A stretch of DNA of 64,000 nucleotides from Amphiura filiformis (Eukaryota; Echinodermata; Ophiuroidea; Amphilepidida; Amphiuridae), in contig NC_092640.1 in the NCBI RefSeq assembly GCF_039555335.1, forward strand, positions 30,572,204 to 30,636,203, given 5' to 3'. Made by a program: the position numbers and the translations under genes. Shown one piece after another: positions 47,641 to 59,171 of this stretch. Position 1 is the first letter of the stretch, and every line of letters starts with the position of its first letter. A model generated the notes under the pieces. It searched no databases and was not told the DNA's origin. It was given only the letters and a program-made list of their open reading frames with translations.

Positions 47641-50600
47641 GTGAGATGGAGCATGGATAACCAACCTCTTCAATATAAAGTCTACACGGAAGTACAAGGC
47701 TTTATCCATGTTCAAGGGCCAAAAGTATATATATGAGGTTTCAGTGATGACATATTTAGGGTGGGAAATACAGAGCAGGAAATACTGTATTCGGCATGTA
47801 TTTAGCATTACTCTGTGAAATTTCTTTAAATGAAAAATTTATATCCAGTGTGATGATGTGGATATTGTGTGTGTATTTTTAAATGTATTGATTTTCTTTT
47901 TTATACCTAGATCCAAGAACACAAGAATGGCCGCTTGTCGCCAGCCCTCTCCCACTTCTGGCATTGGTGGCGCTGTACCTATTTGTGGTGTGGTACGGAC
48001 CCAAAGTTATGAGTGGTTACAGACCTCTGAACTTGAAATACCTCATGATTTTGTACAACGCAGGATTGGTGGCGCTCTCAGCCTATATGTGTGTGGAGGT
48101 GAGTCTGAATAAAATTCCTTTAAAAAAGGAATGGGGCGCCGAATAGGAGTTGTGGTGTGATGTGCTGAAATAGCTTGAAATCATTTCTGTAACTGTTTGG
48201 ATAACATTTACTTCATTGTAACATAGTTAGTAAACAGAGAATGCAAGGCATACATTTATTCCAGTGGGGGAGGTGTAAAATGGCACTGTATGGGATGCAA
48301 GAGGATTGGTTTCAAATAAAAGGAATAAAAGCTCAGGTTACCATTTTGGTTACTATTGTTAGGCAATCATGTTATGTTGTGGGGGAGGGGGTGTAATTCT
48401 TATGGATTGTTTTCCAAACAGAATTGGTATTGGTCAATGCATCATATTTGGAAATATTGATCTTTCAACATTTGCTTTTTTCAGTATATATTGAGATAAA
48501 TTGAAAACAGAGTTTCAGTTGATTCTGATTTCACGTTTGCGAATTATGCGAGAAAATTACTGGCCAGAGCCAGTTGCTAAATCGACCCCTGATTTTCGGG
48601 GACTTTTGATATGTTTTTGTGTGAGCTTTTTGTGAGATGGACGCATGTGAAATGAATTCTGTTGCAATTAGTGGTGGGTGCTTTCATATTTTGACTGGAA
48701 TCTCGAATGATTTAACTTGTGCATACAGTTATAATTTGTTTCTTTTGTTTGTTTGTTTCAGTTCTTCATGGTATCCTTTATGAATCCTAAATTCAATGTA
48801 TACTGTGAACCAGTCGATTATTCAGATGATCCTATGGCTGTCAGAGTAAGTTGAATAGTTTAGTCAAGTTGTACAAGCTTAGTCTTTTTGAATCAGCTTG
48901 TCAAGCCGATTCAAAAAGAAGTAAATTCATGTTTTTAGTAGCTGTAACTACAGATCTTCTTCATCTATAAGTAAGGCCCGGCAAAAAACGTGATCTCGCT
49001 TTTCACGCCGTGATTCTCGCTATTAACCAACTATCTCGCTTTTTAAAAAAGTTTCCAAGCAGTGCACTTACTATAAAAATGTTGCTTTATGCCATAAAAG
49101 TTCGCCAAATTCCATTAAAATGCAGTTCCAACTTCGCCAAAGTGTAGAATTCAACAGCATTGCAAGCACAAGGTCGAGTGAACAAGCCACGCTTTACTCA
49201 ATAAAAACTGACATTTCATTACAAATGAGTTCAAGTTTAGGCCAAATATCATTATATTTATTGAATTACTGGAATATTTTGACTATTAAACATAATTCAA
49301 GGTCAAATTTTTGTCACTTTTTTCTTCGACACCGGCCGGCCATCGGCAGGTTTTTTTTAATTTACATCCAAACATTGTTATGACTGAACAATAGAGGGCA
49401 GCAAATTTTTGATTTTTTTTTTTTTTTTTTTATTTTTCGCATTTTCGTGCGTTTTTGTGTGACGTTTTTCGAGGAAAATCTCGCTTTTCTCGCTTTTCAA
49501 AATTTTGGATCTCGTTTTTTACTTTAAAAAATTGTGTTTTTTGCCGGGGCCTATCTGTAAGGAATCTGCTGTAAATGAAAATATCATTGGAAAGAGCAAA
49601 TTTTAAACGTTTAAATAAAAAAAGAATTGTTGAAATTGGTCACAGCAAACCCGAGTTATACTCATTTGAATAAAACCACCCATTCTTGTAGCTGCACAAG
49701 ATTTCACTTTCCAAGTACGTGCTAGTGTATTGATTGGTAAGGAATATTTTTAACGAATAATGTTACGCATGAAGGAGTTATTGAACCTTACAAAGCTGGT
49801 AACTGGTAAAACTAACTTTTCCCAGATTATCATAATTTCAGGCAATATATTTATCTGTATGAATTAATCAAACAATGCAATAGTATTTTAAAATAATTGT
49901 TATGAACTATTTTTGCAGTGATGTTTGAACTGCATCACCGCATTGTATCTATGCATTGAGTCATTTATAAAGAAAGCTTTACCAAAAACGTAACAGTCTG
50001 AAAGGTGTGAGAGATCCACATGGTCGCATGTCATAAGTTGGGTACAATTTCCATTACATGGTCAAAAATGACAAAAAATGTATTTTTGGATATGTTGTAT
50101 ATATTGACAACATCTAATAATTAACACCATTTTTAACCTTATCATATGCTTAATTTTTGAGATAATGCTTAATTACCAATTAATTAATACACAGGTGTCT
50201 ATGTAAATCTCAATTTTCAAATGCGTTTTTCTCAAATCGGACCTCAATTACAAAAATGACTGTAAAATTTTTATTTTATGCAAGAATGTCATCAGATTTA
50301 GAGGATATGGTCTCAATACATTAATGCTTCAAATGAACTATTTAAAATAATTGTACGTATGTTAATTACTTTGTGAAGGTCAATGACCTTTTTACGAGTA
50401 ATTAGCGAGACGGTTATTCTATTATGAAGGAAATGAATATCAAGAAGAGAAATGTACATTAGCATGTTGCTAAAAATACTGAAATTTAACTAGGATTTCA
50501 TTAAAAACTTTAAAAATGGAACATTATAGCCATTTAAGGTGGTACTACACCCTTGATGAATTTGTGACCATTTCTCTCATTATCTCAAAAAATAATAACA

Positions 50601-53600
50601 CATTGGTAACAAAAGTTATGTAAATTATAGGAGTATTAGGAATCAAGTTACTACACTGGAATTTCAGTGACTCGAGACAAGCGGTATACTTTATTTATGA
50701 TAAAAGAGGTACCGTTAGAATGTACCTCATTTTTTAACTTATATAATGAACCCTTTGTCTTGAATCACTGAAATTTCGTGAAGTATATTGATTCCTTGCC
50801 CCAATAATATACATAACTTTTGTTACCAGTGTGTACAAAAATGTAGTAATTTTGTAGTCACTTTTTGAGAAAAATGCAAAATTAGTCACAAAATTTATCA
50901 GGGGTGTAGTACCACCTTAAAGTAGTCAGTAATTGTTTTAGTTGTACAAATTCAACATTCAAAGCTGTCAATACATCAAACCCTCACTAGATTTGAAAAA
51001 ATAACCAGTAGTTATGACATGCTGACATGTGAAATTTCACATCTAGGCCCTATTGCACACTCCCGCATCCGCCTGCTCCACATCCGCCTGCTCCTCCACC
51101 CCTGGCATTTTTCATTTCAACTGATGTGATTTTTTTACTGAATAATGTATAATTATATGCTTCAATAGATTGAAAGAGTATAAAATTAGGCTTAAAATGA
51201 GGTATCAACCACTGCTGTAGGATATGGGGTTACGGAAAGCCAATCAAATTTGTATCACAATTTTCAGAAAAGTGTAATCCCTCCACCCTTTTTGCATACC
51301 CAACTTATGACATGCGACCACATATTTACTTGCAACTTTATTTATTTAATTGTGTCAGTACTTATGTTTTGGAAGTTTATTTGCATTGTTTGTTGAATAT
51401 TAATTAAAAATGAAAGTTGTCATTTGCAAGAATTAACCATGTGATATGCACTAGAACCATGAGAAAATACATTTGAGTACAAAAATAAAAAGCAAACTAA
51501 AACTACCAACTGACTCACAGGGGAACTCCACCATTATACAAAAATGAGTTAGACCCAGTATTTTATTGCCAGCAGAGTGTGCAGACTGTTCTTCCTTGTG
51601 TGTGAAAAAAGGGCCAAAATCCACTCTCTAAATAGTCTTCCATGTACACTTAGTCATGGTTGTATTGGGTTAAAGAAGAATTTGGTTTAACAATCAAATC
51701 TGCTTTTCACTTCAATAAAGTTCCTTGTTAACATAAACATGCTTTTACTTGTGTAATTAATAGATAATTAACAAGTTTTTGTAGCCTTTTATAACACATC
51801 TGTTTACAGAACTGGCACTTGCAGTATATTAGTGAAAGAAGGGCCCAACTTGTATTAAGACCTGTACCATTGCCATGGAAACATCAGAATATCATTTCAA
51901 ATGTATGTTATAATGTATGCTCATGTATTAAAGGTCCCCTGAAAATGAAAACATTCTGTCTATAAAACTTTTCCAGATATTATGTTTTTTCTTAAGGGGG
52001 TACTACACCCCTCGATAAATTTGTGTCTATTTTTGCATTTTTCTCAAAAACTAATAATACAGTGGTAATAAAAGTTACATATATTATAGGGGCAAGGAAT
52101 CCAATTACTACACTGGAATATCAGTGACCCATGACAAGCGGTTCGTTATTTATGATAAGAAATAAGGTACCGCTAGGATGTACCTCATTTCCAATCATAT
52201 ATACTGAACCGCTTGTCATGGGTCACTGAAATTTCAGTGAAGTAATTGGATTCCTTGCCCCAATAATATACATAACTTTTGTTACCATTGTGTTATTATT
52301 TTTTGAGAAAAATGCAAAAATAGTCACAAATTCACCACAGGGGTGTAGTACCCCCATAACATCGCAAAAACAGTTTTGATGGAGTTGGGTCTTTCTTCCT
52401 CTTAGGTATTCAATTATATCAAAGCATCCTTTTTACATATTTTCAATCATTTTGTCCACAGTTAGCAGCAGTTGCCTGGTGGTTCTACATTTCCAAGATC
52501 CTTGAGTTCTTAGATACTGTAAGTATAAATACTCAAGCAAACAAAAAAATCAATATATACGGTGTGCAAAAAGTTCCTTCCACCCTTACGTCCAGTTTGT
52601 TCTACTCTGACGGAATGACATGCATTAGCGACATCGGCGCTGGTAGTAAATTCCAATATTCTTTGCTTTACCTTAGTTGTTTGGCTTAAAATGAAAAGTG
52701 TGGACATATCTGATAATAAAAGCTAACTTTTCACTGCAAAGAAATACTAATCTATTTTGTATGGAAAAGTTACAATATGTGACACGATCAAGGGAAATGA
52801 GTCGGCTGTCGCTAATATTGATTTTGAGATATTGGCAAAGCAAGTGTTAAAATTCTTTTGTTTTATATTGTTTTCAGCGATTGATAAATTGACGTAACTT
52901 CACAAAGAAAAGTTGTACCAACATGGGGTTTTCAGTTTCTGACAGATCTAAATGTCCTCTTTAGAAGCATATGTAAAAGGGTCAACATGTGACTCATTCC
53001 CCTTGATCATGTCACATATGGCTTTATAAAATATTTTAAGAAGTACACAGCAGATTTGAAAACAAAACAGGATGTTTGACATTAATATTGCAGGTAATCT
53101 TTGTATTGAGGAAGAAGGATGAGCAGATTAGCTTCCTGCATGTATATCACCATACTACCATGCCATGTTTGTGGTGGATTGGTGTACACTGGATTCCTGG
53201 CGGAGCAAGTAAGTAATAGCAGGGATATATGAATCATTTTGATTGGTTGCAAAGAGGGCTGTGTCTTGTATTGAGCCAATCACATTTATTGTAAGATATA
53301 GTCAGTAGGGATGAAGGAGCTTAAGCTTGAAATGGCTAAGAGATGTAAAAGCTGTATTTTGATTGGTTACTGAGATGAATATATTATGGGATTAACCAAT
53401 CAGAGGCACTGTAACCTCTTTGTAACCAATCAAAGTAGTTCTCAGAGAATGATAATTCGGCTGGTAGTTCCCATGTGGTTCATTTGACATGTGCAGTAAC
53501 CATACGTGACCTGCTCCAGCGAATTGAACGTCAAGATGGGAGTTTTGAAACCAGCAGTTGAGTTGATGTTCTTTTTTTTGAAGACACCGATATAGGTAGT

Positions 53601-56600
53601 GGTATGTCTTTTGTGAATTGAACAGAATTGAATACAGAGTACAGCATATTATCTCCCATTCACAAAGGACATACCACTGACTATATATAATACCGGTATC
53701 TTCACGCAAAGAACAGCAACTTCACAATTGGAAGGTCTCGAAACCACCAACTTGCGACTTAACGCCTATTTCATGGGTGCAAGGCACATATGCAAACTCT
53801 GTGTAAGAGATATTAATGCTTTTTAGCAGTATTATGAACAGACACAGAATTTTTGTCCCTTGGAGGATAAGCCCAAATTTCCCATATACGTAGCAATATT
53901 TCTTATGTATTTCTTTATTTGAGGAGCAAAATTTCCCTCAAAATGTCTAAATTTTCCTCCAAACACCAAAATTTCCTTGGAACATTTTGTCCAGGTATGG
54001 TTATAAGGCCTGCAGGGATAGAAATCCTTCTATTTTTTTCATTTAATACCTCAATTTGCAAGAGATATTAATTTTTTATGACTAGACATGTAAAAAACAA
54101 ACAAAACAAAACGACAAAAATACAACTCAGTAGAATTTACACTAATTAGATTTAAAATATATAAAGTGTAAATTACGGTAGATTTACGTTTCCTTTGGGG
54201 AAAAAGTAAGGACCAAATTATGTGTGCTTTCAAAATGTTGTGATAATATTCAAGTATTTAGTTCTTGGAATCTGATACAAGAGATGTTTTACTTCACAAT
54301 ATGTATAACAGGCTACTTTGGCGGGATGATCAACAGTTTTGTACACGTGATAATGTATGGCTACTATGCGCTAACGGCGTTAGGGCCCGCTGTCCGACCA
54401 TACCTATGGTGGAAGCGGTACTTGACTAGTATACAGTTGGTAAGATGTTAAACTATGGCTCCCTCCCGGTAGTGGTCTAATTTCTTCATGTAATGCTGGT
54501 TTCATACTTTTACTGAGCGGTGTGACGCTTCATCATGCACTTGTCTGCAAGCGGAGCGGCACACCACTGGGCGGCAGCGGCATGACTCTGAAAGCCACTC
54601 TTGCCACTCAGCACCGCTTCAAAATTGTATTTTGTTCTCATACGTCAGAGTGGCACCGCTCCGAGTTGATTTGAATTCAACTCCCAGCGGTGCTACCGCT
54701 GCGGCAAAGCGGTGGAGTGATCGATATATTGGCTTGCCGCTGGTCACCGCTAGCGTTTCTGGTGCGACTGCGCAGTGAAATAAAATCATCTTCAGAGCGG
54801 CAAGCGGCAGGAATGTATGAAACCAGCATAAGCCTACACCAAATTAGCCTATTGGCAAAACGTCATTGAGGGCTAAGTTTGTGAAGGCTTACTATGAAGG
54901 TAATACCCAGAGGTTGCCTAAATGGGCTACTCCATTTGAAATCTACACCCCTGTGCGGGAGATTAAGGTTATGTCTTCCACAGGGGTGTATGGATTTCGA
55001 CTGGAATAGCCCAATATTCACCTGTCACTCATCTATATAATTTTGCTACCCATCAGCATATGATTTCATTTTGGTTTCTATTCTATTCATAACAATTTCA
55101 TTTAACCATTTATATATATATATATATATATTCATTGCACTCGGGATTCCACTATTCATTATTCATGGTAAATATGTATACTGCACCAAAAAGGTATCCA
55201 AACACTTAAGACAAAAGCCCTATATGCTGAACTGTGGAACAAGATAACGTACAAGTATGAACAACATCATGGTCTTATTTTGAAGCTTAAACTTGCTGGT
55301 ATAAACTGTGTAAATGGCATCAATTTATTTTGTTATATGTTTGAGATACTGCAATTCGCCAGCGAAGTGTTACGTGTAATCGATTATCACCATGTCAACT
55401 GGATCACGCTTTTGAGTTCTGCACCACGATCGAAATGATCACAACACAAAGTCTATGGCATGTACTAGAAATGTCAAATGGTGTGTGATCCAGTTGTCAA
55501 GGAGTTATGTAACCACTTTGCTGGCAAATTATATCTGGAATATCAAGGGTGGGGTGGCGGCAGTGGAGGTGGCAGCAGTGGTATGTGTCTATGGGAGTGA
55601 CAAAGAAATAGACCTGTATCATTATAACTTAAATGCACAGAACTTTGGACAAAATAACCCACAAGTATGAACATGGTCTTATTTTGAAGCTTAAACTTAC
55701 TGGTATTAACTGTGTAAATGGCATCAATTTATTTTGTTATATGTTTGTGATACTGAGCAATTATATCACGGGTGGTGGAGGTGGCGGCATTGGAGGTGGC
55801 GGCAGTGGTATGTGTCTAATGAAGTGACATAGAAATGCACTCATTTCATTATAACTTCACAAGACAATGAGATACCAGGTTAATTTTTTCTTGTTTTGAA
55901 GCCTAAGTTGTAAGGTGTAAAGTACACAAAATTCTCCATATATCGACTTCCGTAGGGCTTGCGCTTAACTTTTTTAACAAATGGCCTTGTGGGCCAGTTT
56001 TTATAACTTTCAGCTGGCCCGCCAGAATTTCAGCTAGCCCATAATATGAATGGCCAATCACACCAGTCAAATCTGATTAATATTCATCCTACAATGTACA
56101 CTAGGCCAGTATCATGCTGAGGATACCATGATACCGCTCCTAGAATTCAATTGAACAAACAATATATAAGGGGAGGGACAAATATCCAGCATGAATTAAT
56201 TAAAAATGTGTAAAATATGCAAATTGGCTCATTATAATAAAACGGCCCTTGCTTAAATCAAAGCTGATTTAAAGAGAAAGAATTTAAGTGCATAATAGAG
56301 AATCCTGTGAAACTTAGACATGTATTGCCTACAGGGTTGTCACCAGGACCAAAAAAGACTGGTTAAAATATTGAAAGTGTAGCGCAGCGAGTGAAGTTCT
56401 CGCGCCTCGCTTTAGTGAACGCTAGGTATCGGGGAATAGGCTTTGAGGGTACCACCCCCCTAAAAAATTTTCTTGCTCTTTTATGATGAAATATCATCAT
56501 CCACTTCCTTTGTTTTTATATATTTTTTTTTCTTTGTGAGTGCCGTACGACCCCGTCCAGCGCCGTCCGGCGTAGTGACAACCCTGATTGCCAAAGTACT

Positions 56601-58671
56601 TAGCACTTTCTGACAGCACCTCACATGGGCCAGACAATACAATGTACAACAGGTCCACTGAGTTTTTAGGTGGCAATGGCCGCCAACCCATGCCAAATGC
56701 GATCCCTGGACTACCAGTACTTAGATGAAGATGTTGCTTTTGTTTTAGTGTTGAATACTTTTAGGCGCAGTATATATGTATCAGTTTGGGGATTTTATGA
56801 CTTTGATGACTCTGTAATAACATCATAATAATACATGTTAAGCATGCTAATTATAAAGGCTGCATCATACTTTTATTTGTCTAATTTTATATATCATGGT
56901 GGAATTCATAAGGTATGATTGTAGCAAAACAATAGCAATGCCTATATTGCTGGATTCAATCCTGTCTTAGAATTATGACCAAAAGAAATCCGGCAATGTG
57001 CCGTCCTTCATGCATGGCAACACAAAGTAAGCCCATTGTCAAGACTACATTGACGGATTCAACAACTTTATTCTTATAGCTGTATAATCCATGTCTTAAT
57101 ACGACACTTACATGAAAGTAAAAGGTAGTCAATGCTGACAGGTAGCAGAATTCAACAGCCGAGATGTGTGGCTAGGTGACCAATTGTTTGCAGTGCTACC
57201 TTTCTGATGTGTCAAATCTTATTTCATATATTTCCCGTGTGTTCCACCCCCCCCCCCTCTATCCATTCCGTCCCACCCATCCCATTGATTTATTTTACAG
57301 GCTTCTTTGGGGCCATGGTCAATTCCTTCATTCATGCCGTGATGTATACTTACTACGCATTATCCGGCTTTGGGCCGTCTGTGCGTCAATACCTCTGGTG
57401 GAAGAAATATCTCACCAGTCTGCAGTTGGTAAGTTTGCATGCCTGTTAGTGATGAAACGAAAAAAAGGTTGGACGTTTTGCAATCTTTAAGAGAATCTGC
57501 ATGCTGTGGGAGATGTTCTTGTTTTGGAAACAATATCAGGCATAAGAATTTTCAGGTTTTTGCCTGAATTCAGGCAGTTTTGTTGTCCAAATTTACACAT
57601 TTTGATTTTTTTTTCAGCCTGTTTTGGGCCTTTTAAAGTCGAATTCATGCGCTTTTTCAGGCAGCTTTCAAAAAAGCCATCTCATGCCTGAAATATTTTT
57701 GTCTTTCATAATTTTGTACATTATAATTCATAAAATCCCATCATTATTGTTCATCAAAATCATTGTCGCCCGTCAGGTCTGTACGTACTCAATGTTAACG
57801 TTTCACATTGTGTTCTGCTTCTGTGTTTAAATAGTTTGTGAATCATAAGTATTGTAAAATTAGGCTGAAGGAAACTAACTTTATCATCATATTTTTGGCC
57901 GCATCAGATTAACTTATAGGTACGTACTTGTTCAGAGGATTTTGGGCTGTGTTTCATTTGAAAGGCCCAATGCAAGAGCCAGGAATTTGGTTGTACACTG
58001 TTACATCTCTGACTATACAAGCTGCATCAAAATGATTGGTACCCATTAGGTTTCATTGATAATGGATGAGTCTGATACATCAAAATTCAACATAAGATCC
58101 AAAAAATTTGCAGATTAACTGTATAACAGTCATAAACTATTCATTCTGAACGTTTCAAAAGTATCCAATGTTGCATTTGGAAGAAACATGCTTTTCATTA
58201 AACATCAAAGTTAATGGGTACCAATCATTTTGATACAGCCTGTATATACGATTACAAATGTAACTTTTAATACTTTTTACTGATATTTATAACTACCATA
58301 CTATTAACGTAGCATTTCCAGTAGCATCTTAACCTCTCTCATAACCAACACATTAATTTTTCACTTTATTAATCCTTAAATCCTCTAATATGAAACATGT
58401 CTTTATTCAATAGGTCCAGTTTGTAGTGGCTATGTCGCAATGCGTACTGGTCCTCTGCTTAGATTATGGATTCCCACGTCCATTCGTGTGGGGCCCTCAT
58501 GGCCTCGCATTCTCTCATCTCCTCCTCTTCGGTAACTTCTTCCACAAGACATACATCGTCAACGGCGTGGACAAGAAGAGCCAGCAGAGAGGTCGGGTGG
58601 AAGAGACGCCACGTAGCACGGCAAACGGACGCTACAACTTGAGAGAAAGGAAGAGAACACCGAAGGTGTAG
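47575..58671 (+). CDS. ELOVL4-like: ELOVL4-like very-long-chain fatty acid elongase, gene A (7 coding exons, exon 6 duplicated)
   Basis: Elongase of the ER membrane; family members condense malonyl-CoA with a long acyl-CoA, the first and rate-limiting step of the elongation cycle. Coding segments read 47575-47640, 47911-48098, 48762-48845, 52462-52518, 53094-53208, then 54312-54439 or 57301-57428, then 58414-58671, all with GT-AG borders. The product is about 298 residues if one missing base in exon 1 is allowed for, within the family's usual 260-320. Visible hallmarks are DPR at the end of the N-terminal tail, the histidine box HVYHH (about residues 148-152), the N-SF-H-MY-YY motif in exon 6, and YLWWK(R/K)YLTS before the last exon. 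YSDDPMAVR and a tyrosine rather than phenylalanine in the histidine box favour ELOVL4 over ELOVL1/7. The tail is basic (RERKRTPKV) without a clear dilysine ER signal. Assignment to the ELOVL family is firm; the subfamily is an inference. Confidence 0.93.
47911..48098 (+). CDS. ELOVL4-like: Gene A exon 2 (188 nt)
   Basis: Starts after ttatacctag in phase 1 (completing the Asp of DPR) and ends in phase 0 before gtgagt. It encodes DPRTQEW, the first membrane helix ([15 protein letters not shown]), GPKVM, and the second helix around [12 protein letters not shown]. Length and phase match exon 2 of gene B on the other strand exactly. Confidence 0.93.
48762..48845 (+). CDS. ELOVL4-like: Gene A exon 3 (84 nt)
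   Basis: Acceptor gtttgtttcag, donor gtaagt, phase 0 to 0. Encodes [11 protein letters not shown] then [14 protein letters not shown], the conserved loop before the third helix of elongases. Confidence 0.93.
48972..49553. mobile_element. hAT-type MITE in gene A intron 3 (582 bp)
   Basis: TAAGGCCCGGCAAAAAAC and GTTTTTTGCCGGGGCCTA ends; flanks TCTATAAG and TCTGTAAG (one mismatch). Confidence 0.75.
50534..50920. mobile_element. TTAA MITE, TTAAGGTGGTACTACACC family (387 bp)
   Basis: Inverted ends with TTAA on both sides; arms of about 180 bp. In gene A intron 3. Confidence 0.85.
51525..52417. mobile_element. Diverged copy of the 6564-7137 MITE, split
   Basis: Shares AAAATGAGTTAGACCCAG and AACAGTTTTGATGGAGTTGG with the first copy; interrupted by 51992-52359. 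Confidence 0.75.
51992..52359. mobile_element. TTAA MITE, TTAAGG(G/T)GGTACTACACC family, nested (368 bp)
   Basis: Inserted into the previous element; ends TTAAGGGGGTACTACACC and GGTGTAGTACCCCCATAA. It ends 102 bp before gene A exon 4. Confidence 0.85.
52462..52518 (+). CDS. ELOVL4-like: Gene A exon 4 (57 nt)
   Basis: Acceptor tttgtccacag, donor gtaagt, phase 0 to 0. Encodes [19 protein letters not shown], the conserved K-x-x-E-x-x-DT stretch that precedes the histidine box. The preceding intron of 3.6 kb is swollen by several transposon insertions. Confidence 0.93.
53094..53208 (+). CDS. ELOVL4-like: Gene A exon 5 with the HVYHH catalytic histidine box (115 nt)
   Basis: Acceptor attaatattgcag, donor gtaagt, phase 0 in and phase 1 out. 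Encodes [20 protein letters not shown] followed by [18 protein letters not shown] and the first base of a Ser codon that either version of exon 6 completes. Confidence 0.94.
53242..53430. repeat. Five CCAAT/ATTGG motifs in 190 bp
   Basis: GATTGGTT at 53241 and 53361, CCAAT at 53276, 53396 and 53426. The first two pairs are exactly 120 bp apart, so this is a small tandem duplication just after exon 5. Confidence 0.6.
54312..54439 (+). CDS. ELOVL4-like: Gene A exon 6a, first of two alternative copies (128 nt)
   Basis: Acceptor atgtataacag, donor gtaaga; enters in phase 1 and leaves in phase 0. Encodes [18 protein letters not shown], then [24 protein letters not shown]. The acceptor has a poor pyrimidine tract, while exon 6b has a long one, which fits regulated use. 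Reading frame, motif residues and splice signals are intact, so it does not look like a dead copy. Confidence 0.9.
54493..54829. mobile_element. GC-rich MITE after exon 6a (337 bp)
   Basis: ATGCTGGTTTCATAC and GTATGAAACCAGCAT perfect 15-bp ends; interior rich in GAGCGGCAAGCGG-type words. Starts 54 bp after the exon 6a donor. Confidence 0.8.
54923..55011. repeat. Palindromic repeat family, copy 2
   Basis: Short version of the 2391-2550 element, between exons 6a and 6b. Confidence 0.65.
55111..55131. repeat. (TA)n microsatellite
   Basis: About ten TA units. Confidence 0.9.
55215..55830. repeat. Local duplications between exons 6a and 6b
   Basis: A ~130-bp block (AAACTGTGTAAATGGCATCA) occurs at 55230-55360 and 55640-55750. 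A GGTGGCGGCAGTGG block is at 55553 and 55771. No coding continuity. Confidence 0.6.
56332..56586. mobile_element. hAT-type MITE (255 bp)
   Basis: CAGGGTTGTCAC and GTGACAACCCTG ends; flanks ATTGCCTA and ATTGCCAA (one mismatch). Between exons 6a and 6b. Confidence 0.8.
57301..57428 (+). CDS. ELOVL4-like: Gene A exon 6b, second alternative copy (128 nt)
   Basis: Acceptor ends tttattttacag after a C-rich tract at 57246-57290; donor gtaagt. Length and phase equal exon 6a. Encodes [18 protein letters not shown], then [24 protein letters not shown]. Compared with 6a, 29 of 43 residues (counting the split Ser) are identical and most changes are conservative. If 6a and 6b were both spliced in, 6b would be read out of frame and stop at TGA after 13 codons. 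Confidence 0.9.
58018..58242. mobile_element. TA-flanked mariner-like MITE (225 bp)
   Basis: Ends share GCATCAAAATGATTGGTACC and its inverse with the element at 2792-3922. Lies 171 bp before exon 7. Confidence 0.8.
58414..58671 (+). CDS. ELOVL4-like: Gene A exon 7, last coding exon and stop
   Basis: Acceptor ttattcaatag; phase 0. Encodes [20 protein letters not shown], the last helices ([17 protein letters not shown]), a hydrophilic tail and TAG at 58669-58671. Base composition is visibly richer in G+C than the surrounding introns, as expected for coding sequence. Confidence 0.93.
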   Translation, partial: VQFVVAMSQCVLVLCLDYGFPRPFVWGPHGLAFSHLLLFGNFFHKTYIVNGVDKKSQQRGRVEETPRSTANGRYNLRERKRTPKV

Positions 58672-59030
58672 AAGTGGTATCTGTTATCTGTATGAGTGTA
58701 TAGGATGGTTGAGTGAAGTCAAATTATGATGGAACTGGTATTAACTGAATCGGCATTAGCTTAACATGGTTTAACTATGAATCAGGGTTAGAGTTGCCTC
58801 AAACTCACAAAAAATATTGTACCATATTTTGTGTGAATTCAAACTTGATTCTCATAAATTTTGGACGTCTACAGATATTCTGCATGCTAGAAATATTTTC
58901 TGCAAAATAGCAATTGTTCATCATGCGTATAACAACATGAGTTTAACTACGAATGTCATCATGTTAAACTATGTTAATCACATGACTTTAAACATGGTCA
59001 ACACTTGAGTCTAATCCTGTTTAACCATGA

Positions 59031-59036
59031 AATAAA
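59031..59036 (+). terminator. Candidate poly(A) signal AATAAA for gene A
   Basis: The first AATAAA I noticed after the stop codon, about 360 nt downstream. No transcript evidence is available, and further AATAAA copies occur later (for example near 59843). Confidence 0.35.
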
Positions 59037-59171
59037 ACCTGTTTAAGTCATGTTCAGTTACGAGGTTCACAACAAGTGGCTAGGTGCTTCATCCATCCTA
59101 GTGAATAGTGTGTTTTTATTAGAGGCTTTCAAATTTTGATAGTGTGTATAAATGTATTATTAGTATAGTAA

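Noticed and set aside
52510..52707. 65-codon minus-strand frame overlapping gene A exon 4 (also similar frames at 33381-33563 and 62931-63134)
   Set aside because: The shared SRTSEVKQRKLEFTT-like peptide comes from a dispersed repeat present at all three sites, not from a gene.
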